Below, one piece after another: positions 49,752-49,806 of a DNA stretch of 49,806 bases. The stretch covers positions 622 through 50,427 of the forward strand of contig DETN01000197.1 in assembly GCA_002362155.1 (NCBI GenBank), given 5' to 3'. The DNA comes from Lachnospiraceae bacterium UBA3287 (GTDB lineage Bacteria; Bacillota; Clostridia; Lachnospirales; Lachnospiraceae). Both the position numbers and the translations under genes were made by a program. The number at the start of each line of letters is the position of its first letter. Positions within the stretch are counted from its first letter, which is position 1. The notes under the pieces were generated by a model. That model searched no databases and was not told the DNA's origin. It was given only the letters and a program-made list of their open reading frames with translations.

Positions 49752-49806
49752 ATCTTAACCCTCATAATGCTATATCCAAGCGGATGGAAGCGCGGAGCAT
49801 GGCCGG

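Noticed and set aside
1..49806. tRNA/rRNA genes, CRISPR arrays, transposases or phage genes
   Set aside because: None recognised by eye on either strand; a tRNAscan or repeat search could still find small items.

Overview
The window looks like chromosome from an anaerobic, fairly GC-rich Firmicute, most likely a gut-type Clostridia/Lachnospiraceae member. The reasons are strong AGGAGG-type ribosome binding sites, intrinsic terminators with U-runs, the oxygen-sensitive class III ribonucleotide reductase (nrdD/nrdG), MurT (a Gram-positive peptidoglycan amidation enzyme), an ECF-type nickel transporter, and many sugar and sugar-acid catabolic genes under LacI, GntR and PrpR-type regulators. I see no phage, insertion sequence, CRISPR array, rRNA or tRNA. 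The assignment to a family is inference.

Region 1 (1-7.9 kb) is housekeeping. A minus-strand operon runs TPR protein - DUF4037 nucleotidyltransferase-like protein - nrdG - nagA. It is followed by nrdD, which has its own promoter overlapped by a pair of NrdR boxes 32 bp apart. Divergently, murT is followed by a large membrane protein, with no gatD partner. Region 2 (7.9-13.5 kb) is a nickel ECF transporter (nikMN-nikQ-nikO) whose 5' leader contains two tandem hairpins with identical loops and a terminator just before the start codon, resembling a riboswitch or attenuator. Upstream are DUF3842 and a transmembrane pseudokinase carrying BspA-like (DUF285) extracellular repeats.

Region 3 (14-21.6 kb) has a HAD phosphatase, then membrane-tethered or exported polysaccharide enzymes: GH43, a small membrane protein, a membrane-anchored CE1-like esterase, a 4-TM protein and a GH3 enzyme with reversed domain order and a membrane anchor at each end. 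Region 4 (22-27.9 kb) has nadE, a PrsW-type protease and a GntR regulator divergent from a GlpA-like/GlpB-like/DUF1667 oxidoreductase triad; a TTTGTACAAA palindrome lies in the overlapping divergent promoters.

Region 5 (27.9-35.1 kb) is aldarate catabolism. GarD and GudD dehydrate galactarate and glucarate, a DapA-family lyase probably cleaves the product, and GarR reduces tartronate semialdehyde. The cluster faces a PrpR-type regulator whose AAA+ domain has lost its ATPase and sigma-54 contact motifs. Region 6 (35.2-45.3 kb) is a ribose-type ABC transporter (binding protein, permease, ATPase, second permease) followed by an amidohydrolase, a 2-hydroxyacid dehydrogenase and an L-xylulokinase-like kinase. 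It appears to be controlled by the adjacent LacI-family regulator through an operator at the transcription start. Region 7 (45.3 kb-end) is carboxylate transport and metabolism: an AEC carrier, a LarA-like (probably nickel-dependent) racemase homologue and TctA/TctB of a tripartite tricarboxylate transporter. TctC probably lies outside the window.
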